The notes beneath the pieces were generated by a model. It saw only the letters and a program-made list of their open reading frames with translations. It did not search any database and was not told the origin of the DNA. From Planctomycetota bacterium (GTDB lineage Bacteria; Planctomycetota; Planctomycetia; Pirellulales; Pirellulaceae): a DNA stretch of 64,000 nt. The DNA lies in NCBI GenBank assembly GCA_963204915.1, contig CAUJHS010000048.1:99969-163968 (forward strand), written 5' to 3'. Shown here one piece after another: positions 46,601 to 54,607 of this stretch. Made by a program: the position numbers and the translations under genes. Each line of letters starts with the position of its first letter. The first letter of the stretch is position 1.

Positions 46601-47459
46601 ACAAAGCCCGTTCGGAAATGGTCAACGTCTCTAAGACTCGGTCACGGCCGGCGTTGCGCAACAATGGTTGTACAAGCGAGAAATCGAGCACCGTGGTCGC
46701 CGTTTGGGTATCAGGGCCGGCGAATTGCCAGACGATAGAATTCGCGAGTCCTACGGTGAGTTCGGCGCCTGTGGCGAAGAGTTTCTCCGCCTGCCAGCGG
46801 TTGCCCCTCGATGAAAACGTGTTTAACTCCCAGGTGCTACTCGATTGACCGCCCGAACCGCGACGCGCCGGTCCGGTTGTCGTGAAGAACGACGAGAATC
46901 CTCCGAAGAACTGAGTGTCGAAGCGGAACCGCTCTGAGCTTACGTCGAGGGCCGAAAGGTATAGCGTCTCAAGCTGGTTTTGATAATCGTCCGAATGGAG
47001 CAACGCTAACTGCACCGCGTAGTCGCCATCCATCACCACGACGGGTTGGCCGTTGTTGTATTCACTGACTCGTAGATACGCCATCCATTCGGGACTTTCC
47101 ACTACGTCGGTGTCGCCGTTAACATGCCAGTATGGATAGCCAGGCTTCTTGTCAACCCAATGCATCAGTTTGTGCGCCGCCGGATCGTCCTGCGGCATGG
47201 GCGGCCGATCAGGATGAAACGGGCTATACATGCGCGACTGTTTCCCCGGATCCACCAAGAACCCAGGCAGTGCTGCCGATGGCTCCGCCGCCTTCTCTTG
47301 AAGGAGAAGATAGGCGTCGCGGTCCGCCGCGTTCCGGTAACGCGCCCGAGAACAGCCCGGGGCGATTCCCAGGAGAACTGGTGCGAGGCACAATGCCGCG
47401 ACAAGTGTCGCGTTGCGAACCCGAAGCAACGGGCATCCATCCCAATGCATTCCAGACAT
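43605..47459 (-). CDS. oversized TolC-like outer-membrane efflux lipoprotein
   Basis: 1284 aa from ATG 47457-47459 (ATG 47448-47450 also possible); ordinary TolC proteins are 430-500 aa. The signal LVAALCLAPVLLGIAPGC ends in a lipobox-like A-P-G-C. Residues about 130-300 match the start of an efflux-protein repeat (VLDFSLVQPLLRNAGRDRVLETL). A Gly-rich loop lies around 320-360. TolC-type coiled coil (QLQIAQARQALVAAESSLLTFQANYF) is followed by a helical insertion of roughly 400 residues rich in Leu/Glu/Arg. The second repeat then returns: FDLNSNTGRLRVGLEFDAPLTRLQERNTYRQALIEFNQARRDYY. A Pro-rich tail of about 110 residues closes the protein. It is the outer-membrane partner for the adaptor and ABC genes downstream. 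A very long periplasmic duct is inferred. Confidence 0.85.
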   Translation of the reverse strand: MSGMHWDGCPLLRVRNATLVAALCLAPVLLGIAPGCSRARYRNAADRDAYLLLQEKAAEPSAALPGFLVDPGKQSRMYSPFHPDRPPMPQDDPAAHKLMHWVDKKPGYPYWHVNGDTDVVESPEWMAYLRVSEYNNGQPVVVMDGDYAVQLALLHSDDYQNQLETLYLSALDVSSERFRFDTQFFGGFSSFFTTTGPARRGSGGQSSSTWELNTFSSRGNRWQAEKLFATGAELTVGLANSIVWQFAGPDTQTATTVLDFSLVQPLLRNAGRDRVLETLTISERALLANVRQMERFRRGFYVQVVTGRDAGAGPRRRGGFFGASGLGGFTGVGGGGFGGVGSGGFGGGGGTGAAQAGGYMGLLQNQMQIANLEDNVNSLRNNLRRLIDINEGAAPASVAGQAAAGVVSQAVQSQQQAVNSQLQIAQARQALVAAESSLLTFQANYFRSLDQFKRTLGLPPQVCIRIEDSMFDDIDLIDRLIRITQVELNDMMGDVGDTIACLRAKLDDGAGDQSLALEKLALLRNQLGTELYPTQLELLHESLTRDRNVCETYCPTNDDRPDLDLARLVALLVDGENSSIRIVSREGENLAARIADKLEPTDRERDKHLIETLQNTMREQPDQWPDVLGRWLTLGQVLNRVNVFRTQMSGAESLDPALARQATVETINRLQAALNETPDLFLPDPVLDVVTALEQEILLVRYVLEIQEEVDRLDCLFSAEDLAGLGQVQRELDALRAQRQLLMSHREQLIQSISQGRAGVEGARERLIEDIAALEDELNTPLAPLVTQALGRLEDLASSMQAELESGQPWLLEMVVWRDEVREARIANRDPCVEEPDKLSTELELLKRLMVSLIDSVGLSHAHFRSVQCRIERDLQAIDQLERLAREIEVLLASGATEQAAERREEFEKLFNDHISPGIPTMLSELSDRVLDLSLVQAGARTELVDLVRVNLDPDTALEIARANRRDWMNSRAALVDAWRLIEFNADNLESTLDVVFSGDIQNASDRPFDLNSNTGRLRVGLEFDAPLTRLQERNTYRQALIEFNQARRDYYLFVDSVAQQLRDELRTLRLNRENFELRREALRVAREQILLNREIQTIQQENALSSGPTTARDAVSALSDLLGAQNDFLSVYVNYEVLRRSLDFDLGTMELRPDGVWIDPGPLGPEEGPPEVCRACGEIPLPNPLEEVETPAPLQIMPAQPPKLAPTPNVLQDSLPLPPPTRGVETAPAVDVPQPVEDLPPAPLPALGDGVQLLPPQNELRLNPPVRTATRPDAVRRASNPLR

Positions 47460-48068
47460 AACGCCGCTTTCGTGAGGTGGCGCCAAAGCAGACGCCAGCA
47501 AGCCAGGGGGGGCCGCGAGCGTTGCTGGACTTTATCGTCAGGGTGCATCTTGCGCATTGCGCAACATGGCCCCACAATGTTTGCACGAACCGGATTCGGC
47601 CGTTCGCACGACGTTACGCAGGGGCGCCATGCAAAATGGCCCACAGCGTAACGCCGGTTCTGGGAACTCGCGAACGAATTCCCAGCCGATTTTCTTGTAT
47701 CAAGGCACGATTCTTAGCCGACGCGAGCAGCAATTCTGTTACCCTCGCGGGCGGTTTCTCAGCACGGCGCGAACGCCCAGAAAAACAAGACAAGTTTACG
47801 GCTCCGTCTCGCGCTTCCGCTCGCCAAACAGGGGAGTCACTCGCGCGATAGTGCCGGTTAGAAGTAATTTCGGGAATACGCGGCCTCGACTTTAGCGATT
47901 GTAAGTTGAACGCTTTCTCCCCCTGCAACGCCTCAACTTGAACAGGGTGCCCTACTTACGCCAATCTCCTACGTTATGCAGAAGATTGACGCAGGGCCGT
48001 GGCCTGCTTATCATCGAACCAAGGGGCCAATCGTGCCTCACGCTCTCCTTTGAAGTCGGCCGTAGATC
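47460..48068. other. divergent promoter region
   Basis: About 610 bp between two divergent genes. It must hold promoters for the efflux locus (leftward) and for the coiled-coil membrane protein (rightward). I see no ORF with gene-like composition, no palindrome of note and no confident -35/-10 pair. Confidence 0.45.
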
Positions 48069-49520
48069 ATGGGCAATGCTCTTTATGCACAGGTGCTCGG
48101 GGTTCTTCTCCTGTTCGCCTTTCTTTTCTTTATTTTTCTGGCCGCGAAGGGCTGGCGCTGGCACCACGTTACGGCGCTGGTGTTGATTTTCTTTAGTTCG
48201 CTCATGTTTGTGTTTTTGGCGGCTTCCGTTCTCAAGACGCATACGGTTTGGCAAAAGCGCCATCAGCAATTGGCGACCGAACTGGAGCAAGAGTTGCAGA
48301 AAACCAGCGATCTTCGGTTTGGTCCGCTCGGACCAGGCAACGAGCAGGCCGATTCGGTGCGACGTCTCCGCAACGAACTCGAACGGGTCATCAACGATCG
48401 AGGACGCGTCTGGCGTGATGTGCAAAAGGCGAATGCGGACCAACAGAGCGGTCAAGTGACGCTGCGTTTCCCGGATCGCAATATCACTGGGGTCGATGCG
48501 CCGCCTCCCCTGCACCGACTGCAACCCAGCACAATTGTATTCGCATTCAAAGAGGTTGACAGTCCCGAAGGCTGGAAAGCTCCCGCGCGCTTCCTTGGCG
48601 AATTCGTCGTCCAGGACGTGCAACCCGATTCGGTCGTCGTCACGCCCTCGCTTCCCCTTGACCCCTACCAGGTGAACGAAGTGATGACGAACGACGGTTT
48701 AACATGGGCTCTGTATGAAGTGATGCCCAATGACGCCTATTTCAAATGGGCGTCGTTAGCGGATGATCCAGCGGTACGTGAAACTATGATTCGTGAACTT
48801 CTCATGCCAGGCGGTTGGCATGGTCGCCCCGCAATGGCTCCGCCCGAAAAGTACGAAGAGGTGGTTAGTCAATTTATCCGCGACGGCCAAGAGCCCGCGC
48901 CCGATGATCCGCCCGAACGAACCTGGGTTGTGGTTGAGCTAACGCAGCCCTGGAAGGTCGATGTTGATGCTCCCGAAGCGGCGACACAAGAGCAGACACG
49001 ACAGTTTGACGTTGCAGGTTTGGCGCTGTTGCCGCAATTACGGCAAGGAGCCGCCAGCGAGTTTGAACCTGGCGACCAGATTGAACTTGACGCCGAGGCC
49101 GCGGAGCGGCTGATATCGCAGGGGATCGCAAAACGCATCAAGACCATTTATCGTCGACCGCTCAGGGACTACACATACAGTTTCGACGAAAGCAATCGCC
49201 GCATTCGCGGATTGAATGAGCGAGTCCGCTTGGTCACCAAGGCGAACAATACGTTGCAGGGCGCGATTGACAAAGCGAAGGGACAAATTACCTACCGCAC
49301 TGATGAGAAAACCAAACTCGGCGAAGACCTCCAGCACATCAATCAGGAGCGTGACGCCATGAAGCAACACCTTGCAGCGCTCCAGACATCGTATAAGGAT
49401 TTGCTTGGAAATCTTCGCGCTCTGTTCACCGAGAACCTGGAATTGGTAGACCGCCTGCGTCGTATTGAACAAGCCGTGGTTGACGCTATCCAGCAACAAC
49501 TGGCGAATACAGGCCCTTAA
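48069..49520 (+). CDS. membrane-anchored coiled-coil protein
   Basis: 483 aa, ATG 48069. Two membrane helices at residues 7-25 and 34-52 with the bulk of the protein on one side. A first helical stretch follows (KRHQQLATELEQELQKTSDL and VRRLRNELERVIND). A beta-rich middle domain spans about 120-360 (STIVFAFKEVD, GEFVVQDVQPDSVVVTPSLPLD). A C-terminal coiled coil of about 100 residues (INQERDAMKQHLAALQTSYKDLLGNLRALFTENLELVDRL) closes it. No named domain recognised; the layout suits a planctomycete-specific scaffold. It is divergent from the efflux locus, and the DNA methyltransferase follows after 66 bp. Confidence 0.8.
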   Translation: MGNALYAQVLGVLLLFAFLFFIFLAAKGWRWHHVTALVLIFFSSLMFVFLAASVLKTHTVWQKRHQQLATELEQELQKTSDLRFGPLGPGNEQADSVRRLRNELERVINDRGRVWRDVQKANADQQSGQVTLRFPDRNITGVDAPPPLHRLQPSTIVFAFKEVDSPEGWKAPARFLGEFVVQDVQPDSVVVTPSLPLDPYQVNEVMTNDGLTWALYEVMPNDAYFKWASLADDPAVRETMIRELLMPGGWHGRPAMAPPEKYEEVVSQFIRDGQEPAPDDPPERTWVVVELTQPWKVDVDAPEAATQEQTRQFDVAGLALLPQLRQGAASEFEPGDQIELDAEAAERLISQGIAKRIKTIYRRPLRDYTYSFDESNRRIRGLNERVRLVTKANNTLQGAIDKAKGQITYRTDEKTKLGEDLQHINQERDAMKQHLAALQTSYKDLLGNLRALFTENLELVDRLRRIEQAVVDAIQQQLANTGP

Positions 49521-49586
49521 ACGCCCCGCGGATTGGACGGATTTGCTTCTTACTTCTAACGAAGACGCTTTCGCGGCTGCTACCCC

Positions 49587-50768
49587 ATGCAACGAAACCT
49601 CGTGCAAATGGACTTGCCGAGAAAGACCTTTGCCGAGTTTTTCGCCGGTGTCGGGTTGGTCCGTGAAGGCCTCGCCACGACGGGTTGGCGGTGCGTGTAC
49701 GCCAACGACATCGATCCGAAGAAGCAGGAAATCTACTCTGCGAATTTCGCCGATGCGAGTGAGTTCGATCGTCGCGACATTTGGGATATCGAAGGCGTGT
49801 TGGAGCGACTCGGCGATTCTCCTTTCTTAGCGACCGCCTCGTTCCCTTGCGTCGATCTTTCCCTTGCGGGCCATTTTCGAGGTTTTGAGGGAAAGCACTC
49901 GTCAACGTTCTTTGCCTTTACGGAAGTGCTGCGGCGGTTGGCGCCTCGCCCGCGGTTAGTGCTGGTTGAGAACGTCGTAGGTTTCTTAACAGCGCGTGGA
50001 GGCAAAGACTTTGAAACCGCGGCGATCGCGCTCGCCGAACTTGGTTACCGCCTGGATGCATTCGTACTCAACGCATCGGCGTTTACGCCGCAGAGCCGTC
50101 CCCGAGTTTTTCTGGTCGGTGTTCATGAAGACATACAACCGCCGGGTCTGATACCGCAAGGCGAGGACGGACAATTGGGCGATCCCTGGCTTGCCGCGAT
50201 GGACCGAAGCCCTGACATTCGCCCCGTATCGCTTGTGTCCGCAATGCAGCGTGTGCGTCTGTCTACGCGATGGGTTGCGCTCCCGATACAAGTCCCTCCG
50301 CGACTCCCGCAAGACATTACGACGATCATTGAAACCGACCCCGCGCAACCCTGGTGGGACGAGTCCGAAGTCCAACGACATTACGCAATGCTTAATGACC
50401 GGCATCGTGAACGCTTAAACGACCGACTCGCCGCGGGAGAAAGTTTCGTTGGAACCGGATTTCGGCGCAAACGCGGGGGAGCTACGCGACTTGAAGTACG
50501 GTTCGATCAACTCGCAGGATGTTTACGCACGCCACGTGGAGGGAGTGCACGGCAGATTGTCGTCGTGGTCGAGCAAGGACAACTCAAGATGCGTTGGATG
50601 TCGGCCATCGAGTACGCTCGGCTCCAGGGCGCCAATCGGTTCGTAATGCTGCCCAATGAGCGTCAAATGCTCTTTGGATTTGGCGATGCGGTTTGTGTGC
50701 CGGTCATCGCGTGGATCGACCATTGCGTACTCACGCCGTTGTTTGAGTCTTGCACGCTATCCCGATAA
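49587..50768 (+). CDS. C5-cytosine DNA methyltransferase, solitary
   Basis: 393 aa from ATG 49587 (ATG 49608 also possible). The ordered motifs of the family are present: I FAEFFAGVGLVREGL (AdoMet), IV ASFPCVDLSLAG with catalytic Cys88, VI LVENVVGF, VIII FTPQSRPRVFLVG, a target-recognition region from about 205 to 290, IX FDQLAGCLRTPRGG, and X GFGDAVCVPVIAWI, with SAIEYARLQGA between. It adds a methyl group to C5 of a cytosine in a specific DNA site; the site cannot be read from sequence. There is no restriction endonuclease, Vsr or specificity gene within 3 kb on either side, so it behaves like an orphan. The flanks show no integrase or repeat. Confidence 0.93.
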   Translation: MQRNLVQMDLPRKTFAEFFAGVGLVREGLATTGWRCVYANDIDPKKQEIYSANFADASEFDRRDIWDIEGVLERLGDSPFLATASFPCVDLSLAGHFRGFEGKHSSTFFAFTEVLRRLAPRPRLVLVENVVGFLTARGGKDFETAAIALAELGYRLDAFVLNASAFTPQSRPRVFLVGVHEDIQPPGLIPQGEDGQLGDPWLAAMDRSPDIRPVSLVSAMQRVRLSTRWVALPIQVPPRLPQDITTIIETDPAQPWWDESEVQRHYAMLNDRHRERLNDRLAAGESFVGTGFRRKRGGATRLEVRFDQLAGCLRTPRGGSARQIVVVVEQGQLKMRWMSAIEYARLQGANRFVMLPNERQMLFGFGDAVCVPVIAWIDHCVLTPLFESCTLSR

Positions 50769-51144
50769 CCTGGCAACATGCTGGCGCGCGCCAATGCCAG
50801 CTGACTTGAACAGCGAGTATGCTTGCGCCGCGCCCGCCCGAACGCGCCGTACGTTAACGCAAAAGAGCTAATTCGTCGCACGGTCAGCGCCAACCTGTAT
50901 TGTTTGACTACACCCGCAGCGGCTGAAGTGACACTCGCCGAAAGACGCTTTGCTGGCGTCCTGCTGAACGTTTCGTTCCGTCTCCTAATAAACGTAACGT
51001 TCGCAGGTAGACCTGTTATGGTAGCGATCGTCGCGTAAATCGGCAGTTGTTACGTTTTGTTGCGGCAAGCGGATCGTGGTATTCTAACGGGGCGAAATTC
51101 CAACTCACGGGAGTGTTTGTCCTCGTCAATTTGGATTCAAAGAT
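50769..51144. other. gene-free stretch
   Basis: About 375 bp between the methyltransferase and the DUF1501 gene. No credible ORF. AACGTT-type repeats near 50965-51005 (GAACGTTTCG and GTAACGTTC) may be weak inverted sites; the spacing is irregular. Presumed promoter of the DUF1501-sulfatase unit. Confidence 0.45.
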
Positions 51145-52551
51145 ATGTTGCGAATCCGCGCGCAAGGCGCTCGTCTGTGTGATGGCTTGAACCGCCGCGA
51201 CATGTTGTACATGGGAGGATTGGGCGCCGTTGGTTTGTCGCTCCAACACTTGCTGCGTGGAAGTTCGCTCGCTACTCCCACGACGCCGCGAATGGCGAGT
51301 GCGGGAAAGGCAAAATCCTGCATCATCTTGTTTCTAATGGGCGGGCCGCCCCAGCACTCCACTTGGGATCCTAAACCGGACGCCCCCTCGGACGTGCGAG
51401 GCGACTTTAATCCCACGGCAACAAACGTCCCTGGAGTGCAGTTTTGCGAACTGATGCCGAAGTTGGCGACGATGGCGGATAAGTTATGCGTGCTGCGAGC
51501 CGTCTCCACGCGCGATAATGCGCATTCCTCGAGCGGTTATTACGTGTTGACCGGGCAACCGCACCAACCGATGAATGTTGAGAATGCTAACCCCGGCGCT
51601 CCTAATAACTGGCCAAGTCTGGGCGCTGTGGTGCAACAATTATCGGGGATGGCAGGGGACTTACCTCCCGCAGTGCGCCTTCCCATGCATATTTTCAATA
51701 CCGACGGATCGGTCTGGCCGGGACAAGACGCAGGCTTTTTGGGTCGCACTTCCGATCCCTGGTTATTACGTTGCGAACCTGCTTCGCCGCAATACCGCAT
51801 TCCCGAATTTAGTTTGCCTGTCGAGATGAATACTGACCGCCTGGAAGGGCGGCAGTCGTTATTGCATGAACTGAACTCGCAACTTGACTTCGCCGCGCGG
51901 AGCGGCGCCGTCGAATACTATGACGTACTTACCCAGCGAGCCTTTGATTTGTTGAGTTCTGGTCCCTCGCGCCGCGCGTTTAACTTGACGGCAGAGCCGG
52001 ACGCTGTTCGAGATCGTTACGGTCGAAGCCAATTCGGGCAAAGTACGCTCTTGGCGCGTCGGCTGGTGCAAGCCGGGGTGCGGCTAGTGCAAGTCAATTG
52101 GTTTCGCGGTCCTGACGAGCCAACCGACGCACCCTGTTGGGATTCGCACGTTAACGAATCGGAGCGACTGAAGACGGTGCTTATGCCTCCTATGGACCAG
52201 GCGTTCTCGGCGCTGTTGGAGGATCTGTCGCAACGCGGGCTTCTCGATGAAACTCTCGTCGTGTGTATGGCCGAGTTCGGTCGTACCCCGAAATTCAACG
52301 GCCGCGCGGGACGCGACCACTGGGGACCCGTGTTCTCGATCGCCATGGCCGGGGGCGGAGTACGTGGCGGCATAATTCACGGCGCTTCTGATCGTTTAGG
52401 CGCTGAGCCGCGCGACGGTATGGTTCATCCCGAGGACATCTCGGCCACGATCTTCCATTGTCTTGGCTATCAGCCGGGAACAACGATCCAAGACCTGCAA
52501 GAGCGAAAGCTGGCAATTAGCCACGGCCAAGTGATTCAATCGATCTTGTGA
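51145..52551 (+). CDS. DUF1501 protein with Tat-like signal
   Basis: 468 aa, ATG 51145. Residues 16-45 have the twin-Arg pattern of planctomycete DUF1501 proteins (LNRRDMLYMGGLGAVGLSL). The body shows the family blocks CIILFLMGGPPQHSTWDPKPD, LPKLA-like MPKLATMADKLCVLRAVST, and AHSSSGYYVLTG, then GVRLVQVNWFRG, WDSHVNESERLK, LVVCMAEFGRTPKFN and GRDHWGPVFSIAMAGGGVRGG. The fold is alkaline-phosphatase/sulfatase-like, but the metal-site set is incomplete and activity is unproven. In planctomycetes these genes usually sit beside DUF1549/DUF1553 cytochrome genes; here the partner is a sulfatase 31 bp downstream. Confidence 0.92.
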   Translation: MLRIRAQGARLCDGLNRRDMLYMGGLGAVGLSLQHLLRGSSLATPTTPRMASAGKAKSCIILFLMGGPPQHSTWDPKPDAPSDVRGDFNPTATNVPGVQFCELMPKLATMADKLCVLRAVSTRDNAHSSSGYYVLTGQPHQPMNVENANPGAPNNWPSLGAVVQQLSGMAGDLPPAVRLPMHIFNTDGSVWPGQDAGFLGRTSDPWLLRCEPASPQYRIPEFSLPVEMNTDRLEGRQSLLHELNSQLDFAARSGAVEYYDVLTQRAFDLLSSGPSRRAFNLTAEPDAVRDRYGRSQFGQSTLLARRLVQAGVRLVQVNWFRGPDEPTDAPCWDSHVNESERLKTVLMPPMDQAFSALLEDLSQRGLLDETLVVCMAEFGRTPKFNGRAGRDHWGPVFSIAMAGGGVRGGIIHGASDRLGAEPRDGMVHPEDISATIFHCLGYQPGTTIQDLQERKLAISHGQVIQSIL

Positions 52552-52582
52552 TAACTTCCTTAAGAAATAGAAGGTCGTGGCA

Positions 52583-54490
52583 ATGATACGCTCATGCTCG
52601 GCATGCCTGATACACAGCACGTTCCTTTGTTTGGCTTTTGTGCTGGCTGGGATCTTGATGGGCAGTCTGCCTGCCGCGGCCGACGACTCTCGCCCCAACA
52701 TTGTGTTAGTATTGGCGGACGACCTGGGGGTAAACGACTTAGCGTGCTACGGACGTACCGACCATCGGACGCCTCATTTGGATCGATTAGCGCAGCAGGG
52801 GATACGGTTCACGTGCGCCTACACGGCGCAGCCCATTTGTTCGCCATCGCGCGCCGCGTTGCTCACGGGGAAATCTCCGGCGCGGTTACATCTGACCAAT
52901 TATCTGCCAGGCCGGCCCGATTCGCCCTCGCAAAAACTGCTTCAGCCGCGCATCGAAGGACAGTTACCCCTCGAAGAAGTCACCTTGGCCGAACTACTGC
53001 GCGACGCGGGCTATACAACGGGACTTTTCGGCAAATGGCATTTGGGCAACGCTGGTTTTGGGCCGCGTGAACAAGGATTCGACACGGTTGTTACACCTCC
53101 CGCAAACACGACTCCAACTGACCAGGAAGGCGGCAAGGGTGAGTATGCGATAACAGCTGCGGCTGAAGCGTTTATCGAAGCGAATCGCGACCGCCCCTTC
53201 TTTTGTTATCTGCCGCATAACAATCCGCACATCCCTTTACAAGCGAAGTCCGACCTCATTGAGAAAAACGATGGCGCCTTTCATCCGGTCTACGCGGCGA
53301 TGATCGAAACGCTCGACGATGCGGTCGCCCGACTCTTGCACAAGATCGACAGTCTCGGGCTTACCGACCGTACAATCTTCATTTTCACAAGCGACAACGG
53401 CGGACTGCACGTGCTCGAATCTCCGGGAACTCCCGCCACCCATAATAGTCCGTATCGTGCAGGAAAAGGGTATGTCTACGAAGGCGGGTTACGTGTACCG
53501 CTGATAGCGCGTTGGCCAAGTCAGACAAACCCCGGCAACGTATGCGAGATCCCCATAGTTCTAACGGACCTGATGCCCACCATGCTTGAAGCTGCGGGCA
53601 TCGATCCTTCAAAGACCGTAGGACCACTTGATGGCGTGAGTATCGCCCCCGTGCTCCGAGGCGAAACTTTGCCGGAGCGAACGCTTTACTGGCACTTTCC
53701 CAATTATACCAATCAAGGCGGTCGTCCCGCGGGCGCTATTCGCCAGGGACCTTGGAAGCTCATCGAACACTTTGAAAATGGCGAGGTCGAACTTTACAAC
53801 TTGGCTCATGATGTAAGCGAAACGAACAATCTCGCACCGATGGAGAAACATCGTGCGGAGCAATTGCGTCAGAAATTGGCCATGTGGCGGACTCGCGTCG
53901 GAGCGCAAATGCCCTCAAACAATCCCCAGTTTAACGCGGAACAGCATAACCCATTGTATGTCGACCAGGACCCATCGCACCTTACGCCCGAAGCGACCGC
54001 CGCTCTGACCGAGCCGCACTGGAAAAAATGGCGACAGGCGATGAACACGGTTACACAAGATCGCAATTCTAACGTTACACCGGCTCATGGCGATGTGCGC
54101 CTTCACGCCAGAGACGCGAGGGTGCATGCAGTGGTCATGCGTTACGAACCTGAACCTTACAAAAATGTTCTCGGCTATTGGACGAAGGTCGAGGATTGGG
54201 CCGAATGGGAGTTTCAAACGCCTGCTTCCGGCATCTACGAAATCGAAGTACAACAAGGATGCGGCGATGGAAGCGGGGGCGCCGAAGTCGCGATCGAAAT
54301 TGCGGGGAAAACGCTCACGTTTGTGGTTCAAGAGACGGGGCATTTTCAACACATGATTCAGCGGACAATTGGAACGGTTCATTTACCCGAAGGCGACTGC
54401 AAAATCGCAGTTAAACCCCGTACTAAGCCAGGCGTCGCGGTCATGGATCTTCGCCGCATCGTACTTCGGCCAGTTACGGCGAACGATTGA
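52583..54490 (+). CDS. exported sulfatase with C-terminal binding-type domain
   Basis: 635 aa from ATG 52583, with AAGG 9 nt upstream; GTG 52577 is possible. The signal peptide has core FLCLAFVLAGILMGSL and cleaves near AAA-DD. The catalytic domain opens RPNIVLVLADDLG with the metal-binding Asp pair. The formylglycine site is CSPSRAALLTG with Cys86 as the residue converted, followed by GKWHLG, the HNNPH segment and TSDNGGL. The domain ends near residue 460 (NNPQFNAEQHN). The last 120 residues are beta-rich (AEWEFQTPASGIYEIEVQQGCG, VVQETGHFQHM), resembling a carbohydrate-binding sandwich. It would desulfate a glycan or aryl ester; the substrate is unknown. A formylglycine-generating enzyme is needed; the kinase at the left edge carries an FGE-like domain. 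Confidence 0.92.
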   Translation: MIRSCSACLIHSTFLCLAFVLAGILMGSLPAAADDSRPNIVLVLADDLGVNDLACYGRTDHRTPHLDRLAQQGIRFTCAYTAQPICSPSRAALLTGKSPARLHLTNYLPGRPDSPSQKLLQPRIEGQLPLEEVTLAELLRDAGYTTGLFGKWHLGNAGFGPREQGFDTVVTPPANTTPTDQEGGKGEYAITAAAEAFIEANRDRPFFCYLPHNNPHIPLQAKSDLIEKNDGAFHPVYAAMIETLDDAVARLLHKIDSLGLTDRTIFIFTSDNGGLHVLESPGTPATHNSPYRAGKGYVYEGGLRVPLIARWPSQTNPGNVCEIPIVLTDLMPTMLEAAGIDPSKTVGPLDGVSIAPVLRGETLPERTLYWHFPNYTNQGGRPAGAIRQGPWKLIEHFENGEVELYNLAHDVSETNNLAPMEKHRAEQLRQKLAMWRTRVGAQMPSNNPQFNAEQHNPLYVDQDPSHLTPEATAALTEPHWKKWRQAMNTVTQDRNSNVTPAHGDVRLHARDARVHAVVMRYEPEPYKNVLGYWTKVEDWAEWEFQTPASGIYEIEVQQGCGDGSGGAEVAIEIAGKTLTFVVQETGHFQHMIQRTIGTVHLPEGDCKIAVKPRTKPGVAVMDLRRIVLRPVTAND

Positions 54491-54607
54491 CCTGCGACGA
54501 ACCGGGCCGGTCGCTAGCCGCCTATTCGATTCGGTGAATGAGACATACGATGGAGCAATAATTCGCAGGACGGCGAGGCAGTCCTGTTTGCTCAATATTA
54601 TGGATGT

